DNA of 53,352 bases, taken from assembly GCA_008501735.1 (NCBI GenBank), contig QQUF01000045.1, forward strand, positions 305,742-359,093. The letters are read 5' to 3'. Positions 26,319-34,443 of this stretch are shown one piece after another; the first letter of the stretch is position 1, and every line of letters begins with the position of its first letter. The stretch is from Calditrichota bacterium. GTDB taxonomy: Bacteria > CLD3. The translations under genes were made by a program, and so were the position numbers. The notes below the pieces were generated by a model, which searched no databases, was not told the DNA's origin, and worked only from the letters and a program-made list of their open reading frames with translations.

Positions 26319-27113
26319 TTACCGATTTTTCAAAAACCAATTACTTGCAAAATCTATTGCCTGTTTTTGTGGAAAAAACTTTGACTCTGCTTCACCGATT
26401 TTATTTTTAACAACAAGATTTAACTCTGTTTCAAAATCTTTACCTAATTTTAGAAAATCATCTGCATCAAGTGGAATTTCTTGGTAAGACTGCCAAACTC
26501 TTTTTCCATTAACTAAAATTGCACCGTAAGCTGTTTCGATTTTTAAGTTCGGCTGACGATACTCACCAAGATGAAAAGAAGTATTTCTGTCGTAATCAAC
26601 TCCAAGTAACAGCACGAAACTATTGAGTTTATACATTTTCCCAAGTGGTGAGTCTTCACCCATTGCAAAATCAAGTGAATGATTTTCAGTAACCAAATCT
26701 GCATTTCTTCCCCAAGCGGCAAAAGAATCACAAGGATGATAGCTTCGTTTGACATTGTGCCAATTTCTGAAAGTTTCGGGAATTTTTCCCATCATTCCGG
26801 TTGGAGTTGTTTTTGGGTCAAAAGGAGGCATAGAATCACGAATAATTTGAAACCAACTTTCAGGAACTGGTGGATTTTCCCATTCTTTTGGGTCGGAATT
26901 ATCAGAAGTATGAGTTGGCATCACTAAAGTTCCATTTTCTGTTAGAACTTCCATCAAAGCCAAAATCACTGTTTCTGCTCCACCACAAACCCAACCGATT
27001 GATTTTAATGAAGAATGAACAATGATTGTCATTCCTTCTTTTAGCCCGATTTTTCTGAAGTCTTCAACAAGAGTTTCTTTTGTTACGGGTAGAGAATTTG
27101 AGTCTATTTTCAT
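26319..27113 (-). CDS. AAC(3)-family N-acetyltransferase
   Basis: A 264-residue protein of the antibiotic_NAT family. The N-terminal V-H-S-S-L-K-S-I-G segment, G-A-E-T-V-I-L-A-L, G-T-L-V-M-P-T-H-T and the N-T-S-F-H-L-G-E-Y-R block with a conserved histidine are as in aminoglycoside 3-N-acetyltransferases. Many chromosomal members are not resistance enzymes, so the natural substrate is unknown. Start moved to the ATG at 27113: AAAGG lies about 5 nt upstream and the longer frame would overlap the previous gene. That gene ends 2 nt before this ATG, so the two are coupled. Confidence 0.85.
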   Translation of the reverse strand: MKIDSNSLPVTKETLVEDFRKIGLKEGMTIIVHSSLKSIGWVCGGAETVILALMEVLTENGTLVMPTHTSDNSDPKEWENPPVPESWFQIIRDSMPPFDPKTTPTGMMGKIPETFRNWHNVKRSYHPCDSFAAWGRNADLVTENHSLDFAMGEDSPLGKMYKLNSFVLLLGVDYDRNTSFHLGEYRQPNLKIETAYGAILVNGKRVWQSYQEIPLDADDFLKLGKDFETELNLVVKNKIGEAESKFFPQKQAIDFASNWFLKNR

Positions 27114-27115
27114 TT

Positions 27116-28702
27116 TTACCTTTTTGTGTGTCGTTTGAAAACACGAATAATTTGCCAAAATAAACTAGAATAAAAGATATAAAATAATAAGCTAAGAAAC
27201 TCCATTCCATCTTTTAAAAATTTACTCAATGGAAGAATATTTTTTGCAAAATTATTTAACAGGTGAGTTGAATATGAAAAAAAAGAATTCAGTGGAGTAA
27301 AGATTTTATAAAGAGAATTATTTTCAAAACCTAATTGAATTAAACAATGCAAAACTCCAACTAAAATTATACCCAAAATTGGTCTTAGGTAACTTTGTCC
27401 AAAATCTGAAACAATCCAATCTAAAAGTGGGATTAACATTTTTAGATATTTTTTCTCATCAAATAATTCTTTTAAATAGCTTTTCATTTCAAATTGATAA
27501 AAAGTATTTGCTTCAATATAATTTCCAACTTTATCAAAAATATTTTTGACAATCCTAAAAGTATCTCGACTCGTATTTTTTGGGTTGATTTTTGTTTTTA
27601 AGAAGTTAGCATTTTCTTTAAAACTAACAGTCTCAATATCTAAGCCATTAAAGAAGATACTGTTGCTAAGGTTAACAAAATCTAGAAATACAATAAATTT
27701 AAAAGTTGTAATATCTGATTTTTTAGAATCCGATTCCTTATTATTTTCTTCGCCAAATTTGCAATTTCCAAAAACAGCGACATCTTCAAAATTGCATTTT
27801 TCCATGATAAAATTTATAAATCTATTTCCAAATAAATCGGCAACTTTAAGAAAATCAGTATTTAAAATCTCAAAAAAATTGATTTCTCTTCCTTTAAATT
27901 CAAATTTTTCTTTAAATATTGAATTATGGCAAGTGAATTTTTTTACATCATAATTATTGAAAATAAATCTACTATTAAAAGTGCAGCCTAAAATTTCAAT
28001 CTTATCAATTTTACTTTGAAAATTTGGCTCCATACCTTTCGCAAATTTGAACACTTGTCCTTCAAAAATAGTTTTTTCTAACAAAATACTTCCATTAAAA
28101 ATACAATTGGCAAACAAATCATTTTCAAAAACTACTATTTTATTCTTTTTCTGGTTTTCCTCACTTTCGGAGTCAGACCAATATCTAACTTCAACCTCTT
28201 GCTCGAAAATACACCTCAAATAAGAAGACCCACTTGCATTTTCTAAAACTTTATTGTCATATACACTCCAATCCTCATTAAACTTACATTCATCAAATAA
28301 AACATATGATTCTTTTAACTCAAGAGTATTAAGATAATACTCACATTTTATAAAATGAATTTTCCCTATCTTGCCCAAAAATTGTTCATAGTCAAAATAA
28401 TCACTCCTTCTTTCAGGAAAGTGTATTCCTGCCAAAGTAATTAAACGGTTTTTCAATTGTTTTTCTTTGTAAAAATCTTGGTTTTTACCCATTAAGAAAC
28501 CTTTTAATTTCTCTACTGCGGATATTGTATTATTTGTGCTTACTTGATTAATAGTCTCTTCTAATAATGCATTGTAAAATAAAACTAATGAACCGTCAAG
28601 TTTTGCATCTTGATAATCAGTAGTTTTCGGACAGTGTAAAATACACTTATCAAAATTTTTGTAATTTTGCAATTGACAGTTATGTTGTGAGCAGGTTGCC
28701 AT
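27116..28702 (-). CDS. Pentapeptide-repeat-like protein with Cys/His N-terminus and C-terminal membrane segments
   Basis: The 528 residues start at the ATG 28702, with GGGA about 8 nt upstream (an in-frame ATG at 28738 is possible). Residues 4-24 carry C-x2-H-x-C ... C-x2-H-C, a possible zinc site. About residues 130-370 are degenerate pentapeptide-like repeats with a phenylalanine every fifth position (C-I-F-N-G, C-N-F-E-D, F-x-N-x-x-F types), expected to form a right-handed quadrilateral beta-helix. About 440-520 contain at least two hydrophobic membrane segments, then a basic tail. The protein would thus expose a helix-shaped domain in the cytosol tethered to the membrane. It may be an operon partner of the acetyltransferase. 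Function unknown. Confidence 0.75.
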   Translation of the reverse strand: MATCSQHNCQLQNYKNFDKCILHCPKTTDYQDAKLDGSLVLFYNALLEETINQVSTNNTISAVEKLKGFLMGKNQDFYKEKQLKNRLITLAGIHFPERRSDYFDYEQFLGKIGKIHFIKCEYYLNTLELKESYVLFDECKFNEDWSVYDNKVLENASGSSYLRCIFEQEVEVRYWSDSESEENQKKNKIVVFENDLFANCIFNGSILLEKTIFEGQVFKFAKGMEPNFQSKIDKIEILGCTFNSRFIFNNYDVKKFTCHNSIFKEKFEFKGREINFFEILNTDFLKVADLFGNRFINFIMEKCNFEDVAVFGNCKFGEENNKESDSKKSDITTFKFIVFLDFVNLSNSIFFNGLDIETVSFKENANFLKTKINPKNTSRDTFRIVKNIFDKVGNYIEANTFYQFEMKSYLKELFDEKKYLKMLIPLLDWIVSDFGQSYLRPILGIILVGVLHCLIQLGFENNSLYKIFTPLNSFFSYSTHLLNNFAKNILPLSKFLKDGMEFLSLLFYIFYSSLFWQIIRVFKRHTKR

Positions 28703-28751
28703 TGTTTCCCATTTAATTATTTTATTGGAAATATACAAATTTTATTTATTT

Positions 28752-28830
28752 GTTGCAAAATACGTAAAATTATATGTCTTAAATTTTTACTCATTAAACA
28801 ATATTCATTAGAGTTGCAACTTCTTGCAAC
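28752..28830. promoter_or_regulatory. Three GTTGCAA boxes upstream of the molybdoenzyme operon
   Basis: GTTGCAA (28813-28819) and TTGCAAC (28824-28830) form a perfect 7+4+7 inverted repeat. A further direct half-site GTTGCAA lies at 28752-28758. The boxes lie in the divergent gap between the pentapeptide gene and the torD-like gene and could bind a dimeric regulator of either. Confidence 0.5.
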
Positions 28831-28910
28831 ATTCTGAAAACTTCAAATCAGCAAAACTTTAATTCCAGTTCTAAAATGCCATTTTGAGTTTGGTACAAGT
28901 TTTGAATTAA

Positions 28911-28940
28911 TCTTTACCAAGAATTAAATTTTGGTAAAGA
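28911..28940 (+). promoter_or_regulatory. Inverted repeat abutting the start of the torD-like gene
   Basis: TCTTTACCAA (28911-28920) and TTGGTAAAGA (28931-28940) are exact 10-bp complements around a 10-nt AT-only-plus-one-G loop, ending 2 nt before the ATG at 28943. As RNA it would bury the ribosome-binding region (GGTAAAG); as DNA it would be an operator. Confidence 0.55.
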
Positions 28941-28942
28941 AA

Positions 28943-29566
28943 ATGAACTCGGAATACAAAATAAATTTAGCTCAAGAACTCAAAAACATCACAAGATTCT
29001 TTGTCGTGATGTTTGAATACCCGACTCAAAATTCAGTTGATTTCTTCTTAAAACAAAATGATTTCATTCGTGAACTTTGTGAACTTACAAGAACTGAACT
29101 TGTAAGTTTTAAAAATCTAAATTTGCTTGAGTTAGAAACAAATTACAACTCTCTTTTTATTGTCGAACCAAGTAAAAACGGTGCTGTACTTTACGAATCA
29201 TTTTATACTTCAGATTCAAAATTACTAAACCAAGAATCTGAAAGAAAATTGTTGGAGTTAATTCAAACTGAAAATGGTTTTGTTGCTCCAAATTGCCCTT
29301 CTGATTACTTGCCTGTAATTCTTGAATTTATCAATCATCTTTCGGATAAATTTATCACAACTAAATGTGACGAAGACTTTGATAGGATTCAATTTGTCGT
29401 TGGAAACCACATTTTAAATTGGATTGAAAAATTCACATTTGATATTCTCAAAAACTCAAATGTTTTTTATGGTTTTGTAGCGAATCTTTTTTACAACTAC
29501 TTCAAAATGCTTTCAAAAAATTTTGAAGAAATCAAAAACTATAATTTCACAGATTTTAATAATTAG
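28943..29566 (+). CDS. TorD/DmsD-like molybdoenzyme chaperone
   Basis: A 207-residue alpha-helical protein directly ahead of a Tat-exported molybdoenzyme (8 nt gap). It has the TorD-family layout: an N-terminal helical half, then Y-x-S-x-Y/F-T-S-D (here Y-E-S-F-Y-T-S-D), a P-x-D-Y-L-P-V-x-L-E-F segment and a D-x-F near the middle. Such chaperones bind the twin-arginine signal and the apoenzyme until the molybdopterin cofactor is inserted. The ATG at 28943 is preferred to an in-frame TTG at 28931, because the TTG lies inside the inverted repeat and leaves no ribosome site. The family is diverse, so the call rests on motif plus context. Confidence 0.8.
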   Translation: MNSEYKINLAQELKNITRFFVVMFEYPTQNSVDFFLKQNDFIRELCELTRTELVSFKNLNLLELETNYNSLFIVEPSKNGAVLYESFYTSDSKLLNQESERKLLELIQTENGFVAPNCPSDYLPVILEFINHLSDKFITTKCDEDFDRIQFVVGNHILNWIEKFTFDILKNSNVFYGFVANLFYNYFKMLSKNFEEIKNYNFTDFNN

Positions 29567-29574
29567 GTGAGAAA

Positions 29575-31761
29575 ATGCCTTACAACAAAATAACAAGACG
29601 AAAATTTTTAAAAAGCAGTGCAATCGCTTCATCGCTTTTTTTAGCTTTTGCCGGTGCAGGAATTCCTGTTCTTTTTTCAGACGAACCAAAAGAGCAATTG
29701 AGCAATTTTTCTGCAAACAATTACATTTACACTTCCTGTGGAATCTGTGTGAATAAATGCGGTGTTAAAGCTCACGTTGAAGGCGGACATATTATTCGCC
29801 TCGAACCAAATCCGCATTTTCCAAAAAGTCGTGGAATGGTTTGTGCTCGTGGAAATGCAGGTGCAAGACTTCCCTACTCTGCTGACAGACTAAAATTCCC
29901 CTTGATTCGTGTCGGTGAACGTGGTGAAAATAAATGGAGAAAAGCATCTTGGGAAGAAGCACTTCAAATGGTTGGTGAAAACCTCAACAAAGTAGTTGAA
30001 AAATATGAAAATCGTTCTGCTGTTATGTTTGTTTCAACAGAAGGATTTCAAGAAGAATTCTTCAAAACCTTTGCAGAAGCATTTGGTTCTTACAATCTTT
30101 TAAGACACCCAACTCTTTGTCTCTCTTCAAACATTCAGGGATTTTCAGCAGTTTTCGGAAATTACCCAGATGCCGATGTAAAAAATGCAAAATACATAAT
30201 TTTCACAGGAAGCAATCGATTAGAGGCTTTGATTACTCCAGACTCAATTGATTTGATGAAAACAGGTCCGAAAAAACTTGTTGTGATTGACCCAAGATTC
30301 ACCAAAACAGCTGCAAAAGCAAACGAATGGCTTCCAATAAAAGTTGGAACGGATTTAGCATTTGCTTTGGCGATGATTCACGTTTTGATAAACGAAAATC
30401 TTTACAATAAACAATTCGTTGAAGAAAATACTTTTGGTTTTGAAGAACTAAAAATTCACATTCAAAAATACACTCCAGAATGGGCAGAAATAGAAACAGA
30501 AATTTCAGCCGATAAAATCAGGCAAATCACTAGAGAGTTCGCAGAGAATGCTCCAAAATCGGTTTATTATCCCGGAAGACGTTCTTCATTTAGCAAAAAT
30601 GATGCGGAACTCAGAAGAGCAATGGCAATGGTAAATGCTTTAGTTGGAGCTTACAACGTTGAAGGTGGTTTGGTTCAAACTCAAAAAATAAAACTTAACA
30701 AAATCGAATTTGAACCTGTTTGGTACGACAATAATGCAGATGACAGACTCGAAGCTGGAAAAGTTAAATTTTTAGCGGAATCTTCAGGAGCTTGGATTCC
30801 TTTTAGAAACGCAGTTTTGGAAGAAAAACCTTATCCTGTTAAAGCAATGATGGTTTACAAACAAAACCCTGTCGAGTCAGTTCCAAATCGTAAAAAAACC
30901 ATTCAAATGATGAAATCGATGGATTTCGTTTGTGTAATTGATATTGAAATGTCAGACACTGCTTACTACGCAGATGTAATATTACCAGAATCAACTTACT
31001 TGGAACGTTGGGATCCAGCACACTCTTTAAGCGGAATTGAACCTTTGGTCACTTTTCGTCAACCTGTAATTCAACCACTTCACGACACTAAATCTTGCTT
31101 TGAAATTATGCAAGGTCTCACCAAAACTTGTAATTTAGAGACTAACCCTTTTGACTACACAATACAAGAATACATTCAAAAACAAGTTGAAGATTACGAA
31201 GGTGCGTACGAGTCTTTGTTGAATAAAGGAGTTTATATTCCCAAAAACATTCCTAGCCCTTACGGAAATCGAGGATTTAAAACTCAAACAAAAAAAATTG
31301 AATTTTACTCAGATAAGTACAAAAGAAAAGGATTGAACCCAATGCCTGTTTACGAAACTGTAACCGAAATTCCTGAGGGGAAATTCAAGTTCACAGTAGG
31401 AAGACACGCATTTTTCACACACAGTTCAACTCAAAATATGGACTATCTGAACACAATTATGAAAGAAAATGTTTTGTGGCTAAACACAGAAAAAGCTAAG
31501 AATCTTGGAATTAAAAACAATGACTTGGTTAAAGTAAAATCTTCTGTTGGTGAAGGAATTCTCAAAGCTTTTGTAACACAAGGAATAAGAACTGACACAG
31601 TATTTTTTGTTCACGGATTTGGCTCGAAATCAAAAGGATTGACCAAAACTCACGGAATTGGAGCTTCCGAAGCAGAAATTCTCGAAGACCATTGGGAACC
31701 AATTTCCGGTAATGCTTTGATGCACGAAACATTAGTTGAAGTAACGAAAGTGAGGTCTTAA
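29575..31761 (+). CDS. psrA: Polysulfide/thiosulfate reductase-type molybdopterin oxidoreductase, catalytic subunit
   Basis: A 728-residue member of the DMSO-reductase superfamily. The twin-arginine signal has R8-R9-K-F-L. A [4Fe-4S] site is formed by C55, C58, C62 and C90. The stretch T-L-C182-L-S-S supplies a cysteine ligand to molybdenum, as in the PsrA/PhsA/TtrA-type group rather than serine (DMSO reductase). The C-terminal domain contains the molybdopterin dinucleotide-binding motifs (G-R-H-A-F-F-T-H-S-S-T-Q-N). With the following FeS and NrfD subunits it forms a membrane-bound periplasmic-side reductase fed by quinol. Thiosulfate, polysulfide, tetrathionate or arsenate cannot be separated from sequence alone; the symbol is a family-level call. 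Confidence 0.88.
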   Translation: MPYNKITRRKFLKSSAIASSLFLAFAGAGIPVLFSDEPKEQLSNFSANNYIYTSCGICVNKCGVKAHVEGGHIIRLEPNPHFPKSRGMVCARGNAGARLPYSADRLKFPLIRVGERGENKWRKASWEEALQMVGENLNKVVEKYENRSAVMFVSTEGFQEEFFKTFAEAFGSYNLLRHPTLCLSSNIQGFSAVFGNYPDADVKNAKYIIFTGSNRLEALITPDSIDLMKTGPKKLVVIDPRFTKTAAKANEWLPIKVGTDLAFALAMIHVLINENLYNKQFVEENTFGFEELKIHIQKYTPEWAEIETEISADKIRQITREFAENAPKSVYYPGRRSSFSKNDAELRRAMAMVNALVGAYNVEGGLVQTQKIKLNKIEFEPVWYDNNADDRLEAGKVKFLAESSGAWIPFRNAVLEEKPYPVKAMMVYKQNPVESVPNRKKTIQMMKSMDFVCVIDIEMSDTAYYADVILPESTYLERWDPAHSLSGIEPLVTFRQPVIQPLHDTKSCFEIMQGLTKTCNLETNPFDYTIQEYIQKQVEDYEGAYESLLNKGVYIPKNIPSPYGNRGFKTQTKKIEFYSDKYKRKGLNPMPVYETVTEIPEGKFKFTVGRHAFFTHSSTQNMDYLNTIMKENVLWLNTEKAKNLGIKNNDLVKVKSSVGEGILKAFVTQGIRTDTVFFVHGFGSKSKGLTKTHGIGASEAEILEDHWEPISGNALMHETLVEVTKVRS

Positions 31762-31763
31762 AA

Positions 31764-32318
31764 ATGAACGGTAAAAAAAGATATGCAATGGTGATTGACA
31801 CTCACAAATGTTTCGATTGTAAAGCTTGTACAATTGCTTGCAAAATGGAAAACGGAGTCGCAGACTCTGACCAAGAATACAGAAATTGGGTCGATACAGG
31901 CGAAATAATAGGAGTATTTCCGAATGTCTCACAAAAATTTACTCCCGGACAATGCAACCACTGTACAAATGCTCCTTGTGTAAAAGTTTGCCCAACAACA
32001 GCAACTTACCGAGACGAAAACGGTTTTGTCAGAGTTGATTATGAAAAATGTATTGTTTGTAAATATTGTATGATTGCTTGCCCTTACGATGCAAGATTTG
32101 TTTCAAGTACAACTCACACAGTTGATAAATGTACATTTTGTGCTCACAGAGTTGGTCGTGGCGAACTTCCTGCTTGTGTTGAAACTTGTCCTTCAAAAAC
32201 TAGAACTTTTGGAGATTTGAATGACCCAAAATCAGAAGTTTCCAAGTTACTCCGTGAAAATGAGTACAAAGTTCTTAAACCTGAAACAGGTGCTGAACCT
32301 AACATTTTTTACATTTAA
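31764..32318 (+). CDS. psrB: Four-cluster [4Fe-4S] ferredoxin subunit (PsrB/NrfC type)
   Basis: The 184 residues contain four cysteine groups. C-F-D-C-K-A-C-T-I-A-C opens the protein, then C-N-H-C-T-N-A-P-C-V-K-V-C-P, C-I-V-C-K-Y-C-M-I-A-C-P, and C-T-F-C-A-H-R with a final C-V-E-T-C-P. This is the standard pattern of the electron-transfer subunit of complex iron-sulfur molybdoenzymes, with sixteen ligands for four cubanes. No signal peptide is visible, so it is exported with the Tat-signal-bearing partner, as in relatives. The gene starts 2 nt after the catalytic subunit stop and 18 nt before the anchor gene. Confidence 0.93.
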   Translation: MNGKKRYAMVIDTHKCFDCKACTIACKMENGVADSDQEYRNWVDTGEIIGVFPNVSQKFTPGQCNHCTNAPCVKVCPTTATYRDENGFVRVDYEKCIVCKYCMIACPYDARFVSSTTHTVDKCTFCAHRVGRGELPACVETCPSKTRTFGDLNDPKSEVSKLLRENEYKVLKPETGAEPNIFYI

Positions 32319-32336
32319 AAAATTGAGGCAACTAAA

Positions 32337-33449
32337 ATGTTCACCAAAAAAAATATGCTCTACATTTCTTTCTTCTTCGCTTTTATTGGAATTTTGGCTG
32401 TAATTGATACTCTTTACTTTGGAAGAGAAGAAAGTTTTAATCTAACACGTCAAATTCCTTGGGGAATGCACATTGCAGGTTATGTTTTCTTTGTTGCAAT
32501 TTCAACAGGGCTTTGTCTCATTGCATCAATTGGGCACGTTTTTCATCTAAAAGAATTTGAACAAATGAGCAAGCACTTGATTCTACTTTCAATAATTACT
32601 CTTTTTGCTGCATTCTTCGTAATTGGAATCGAATTAGAATATCCAACAAGATTAATAATTTATGCAATCATTTCACCAAATCTTCAATCACCAATGTGGT
32701 GGATGGGAACTTTATACTCTCTTTACACTGTGCTTTTAGTTGCAGAATTTTACTTTTTACAACAAAAGAAATTTAAACTCGCCGGAATTTTGGGACTAAT
32801 TGGAGTAGCCGCAGACATTATTGCACACGCAAATCTTGGAGCACTTTTTTCTGTTGCAAGACCGTTTTGGTCAGGAGCATTTTTGCCACCTTACTTTATA
32901 GTTTTGGCAATTCAGTCAGGTGCAGCTGTTATGGTAATTTTCCTTACTTTGATTCAAACTCATAACAAACTTCAACTAACAAGTTCAATTCGTGCAGGAA
33001 GAAGATTATTGGCAATTGCAATAGGTGTTATGTTTTTATTTCAAGCCTCTAGAATGATGAGTTCAGCAATTATGTCAGCTCCTGATGTTTACAACGGAGC
33101 AATGACAATGCTTGCAGGTCCATTGAAATGGCATTTTTGGATTGGTGAGGTCTTTTTAGGAATGCTTTTACCTTTGGGACTTTTGAGTAAATCTTCCGAT
33201 GAAAACAACTTAGCAGTTTATGCTTCTTGTTCAGCAATTTTCGGTATGTTTTTTATGCGTTTTAATCACGTTATTGCGGGACAAATGGTTCCTGTTAGAG
33301 ATTACTACAAATTGGAATTAGTTGATAATTTTCTGCAATACACTCCTTCATTTTCTGAAATTGCAACAATAGTTGGAGGACTCGGTTTTACTTTTATTGC
33401 TTATTATTATGCGGAAAAATATTTCAAAATGGAAAGAGAAATTTCCTAA
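32337..33449 (+). CDS. psrC: NrfD/PsrC-type quinol-oxidising membrane anchor
   Basis: A 370-residue polytopic membrane protein with about nine hydrophobic segments. The first cytoplasmic loop carries the NrfD-family motif T-R-Q-I-P-W-G-M-H-I-A-G-Y, and further family features are W-W-M-G-T-L-Y-S and a conserved H-F-W-I-G-E. It should hold the quinol site and pass electrons to the FeS subunit. It is the last gene of the torD-like/psrABC operon; a possible terminator follows at 33512. Confidence 0.92.
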   Translation: MFTKKNMLYISFFFAFIGILAVIDTLYFGREESFNLTRQIPWGMHIAGYVFFVAISTGLCLIASIGHVFHLKEFEQMSKHLILLSIITLFAAFFVIGIELEYPTRLIIYAIISPNLQSPMWWMGTLYSLYTVLLVAEFYFLQQKKFKLAGILGLIGVAADIIAHANLGALFSVARPFWSGAFLPPYFIVLAIQSGAAVMVIFLTLIQTHNKLQLTSSIRAGRRLLAIAIGVMFLFQASRMMSSAIMSAPDVYNGAMTMLAGPLKWHFWIGEVFLGMLLPLGLLSKSSDENNLAVYASCSAIFGMFFMRFNHVIAGQMVPVRDYYKLELVDNFLQYTPSFSEIATIVGGLGFTFIAYYYAEKYFKMEREIS

Positions 33450-33511
33450 AAATAAAATTTTTATAATTCTAATCTGAAAAATGAGAGAATCTTAAAACTA
33501 TAGTTGATTTT

Positions 33512-33547
33512 AAAGTGCAAAACGAAGTTGAAAAAATTGGCACTTTT
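33512..33547 (+). terminator. Possible terminator after psrC
   Basis: AAAGTGCAAA (33512-33521) pairs with TTGGCACTTT (33537-33546) with one mismatch, across a 15-nt loop, followed by TATTG. It would separate the reductase operon from the selenoprotein gene. Confidence 0.4.
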
Positions 33548-33591
33548 ATTGAAATGTGTTTTTTTGACTTTCAAATTATCGGAATTAAAAA

Positions 33592-34365
33592 ATGGAAATT
33601 GTTGAAAATTTTTTGGAATGGCAAAATAGCTACAAAGAATGGTTAAAATATTACGAATTAAATGGAAAATTAGACTGGAATAATTACAAAAGACCTAAAA
33701 ATAAAACTGCACCAAACACAAAAGGAATAAAACTTTCAGATAGTAAAATAATGCTAATTTCTTCTGCAGGAGCATTCTTGAAAAGAGACCAAAAAGCATT
33801 TGATGCAAGTAATTTATTCGGAGACTACACAATTCGTACTTTCCCAATTGAAACTCCTTTTGAAGAATTAAGTTATGCTCACGAACATTACGACCATAAA
33901 GTTGTTGAAGAAGACCCACAGTCATTGCTTCCATTAAGAAATCTTGAAAAGCTTGTAAAAGAAAATATTATCCATAGCTTGGCAAAATCTGTTATTAGTT
34001 TTAGTGGTTACTTACCAGACGTTAAAAGGTTAGTCGAAGTTTTAATTCCTGCAATTTTAAACGAAGTAAAATCTCAGAATCCTGACGCGGTTCTTTTGGT
34101 GCCTTCTTGACAACTTTGTTCTCAGTCAGTTGGACTGATTGCCAGAGCTTTAGAAATTGAAGGCATTCCTTCAACACTCACAACTTGGAATGCAGCTGTT
34201 ACAAGACTTGCTTTGCCTCCAAGGGCAACAATTACACAACTTACTAGAGGTGCAACTCTTGGACACCCAAATGACTTTGAGCAACAAATGCGAATCCTAA
34301 AAACTACATTAAAATTATTAGAAAAAAATTCACCACAAAAATTGGTTCGCTTAAAAGAGGTTTAA
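33592..34365 (+). CDS. GrdB-like selenoprotein (in-frame UGA read as selenocysteine 173)
   Basis: Conventional reading stops at TGA 34108-34110 after 172 codons. The same frame then stays open for 84 codons to TAA at 34363-34365, and those codons are clearly protein: Q-L-C-S-Q-S-V-G-L-I-A-R-A-L-E, then G-I-P-S, R-L-A-L-P-P-R-A and G-H-P-N-D. This matches the glycine/sarcosine/betaine reductase selenoprotein B-like family, whose cysteine relatives have C-x-x-C-x-Q-[ST]-V-G-L at this place. Here the motif is U173-x-x-C176. The N-terminal half also fits (D-Y-T-I-R, S-Y-A-H-E-H-Y-D-H, F-S-G-Y-L-P-D). A SECIS-like stem-loop follows at the canonical distance. Total 257 residues, one third shorter or less than clostridial GrdB and without grdA/grdE nearby, so the reaction is unknown; a thiol or selenol redox role is inferred. 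No signal peptide. Confidence 0.9.
34108..34147 (+). promoter_or_regulatory. Bacterial SECIS element at the selenocysteine codon
   Basis: The UGA (34108-34110) is followed after exactly 11 nt by TCAGTC (34122-34127), a five-base loop AGTTG and GACTGA (34133-34138), a perfect 6-bp stem of 17 nt in total. A guanine is the second loop base, as required in known bSECIS hairpins. A lower helix CTTTG (34114-34118) with CAGAG (34143-34147) extends it. This spacing and size match the minimal SelB-binding hairpin described for E. coli fdhF. Confidence 0.85.
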
Positions 34366-34443
34366 TTAAGAAAAAGAATTTCTTAGATTAAAAATTGGTT
34401 CCCTTTCAGTAATGCTACGAAAATTTTATCTAAGGACTTACGA

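Noticed and set aside
29575-31761. Formate dehydrogenase or nitrate reductase identity for the molybdoenzyme
   Set aside because: The molybdenum ligand region, overall length, Tat signal and the NrfD-type anchor fit the polysulfide/thiosulfate reductase group better; no selenocysteine or aspartate ligand is seen at that place.
34108-34110. TGA read as a true stop or sequencing error, leaving a pseudogene
   Set aside because: The downstream frame stays open with conserved residues, the UGA falls exactly at the redox cysteine position, and a SECIS-type hairpin follows at the correct distance.
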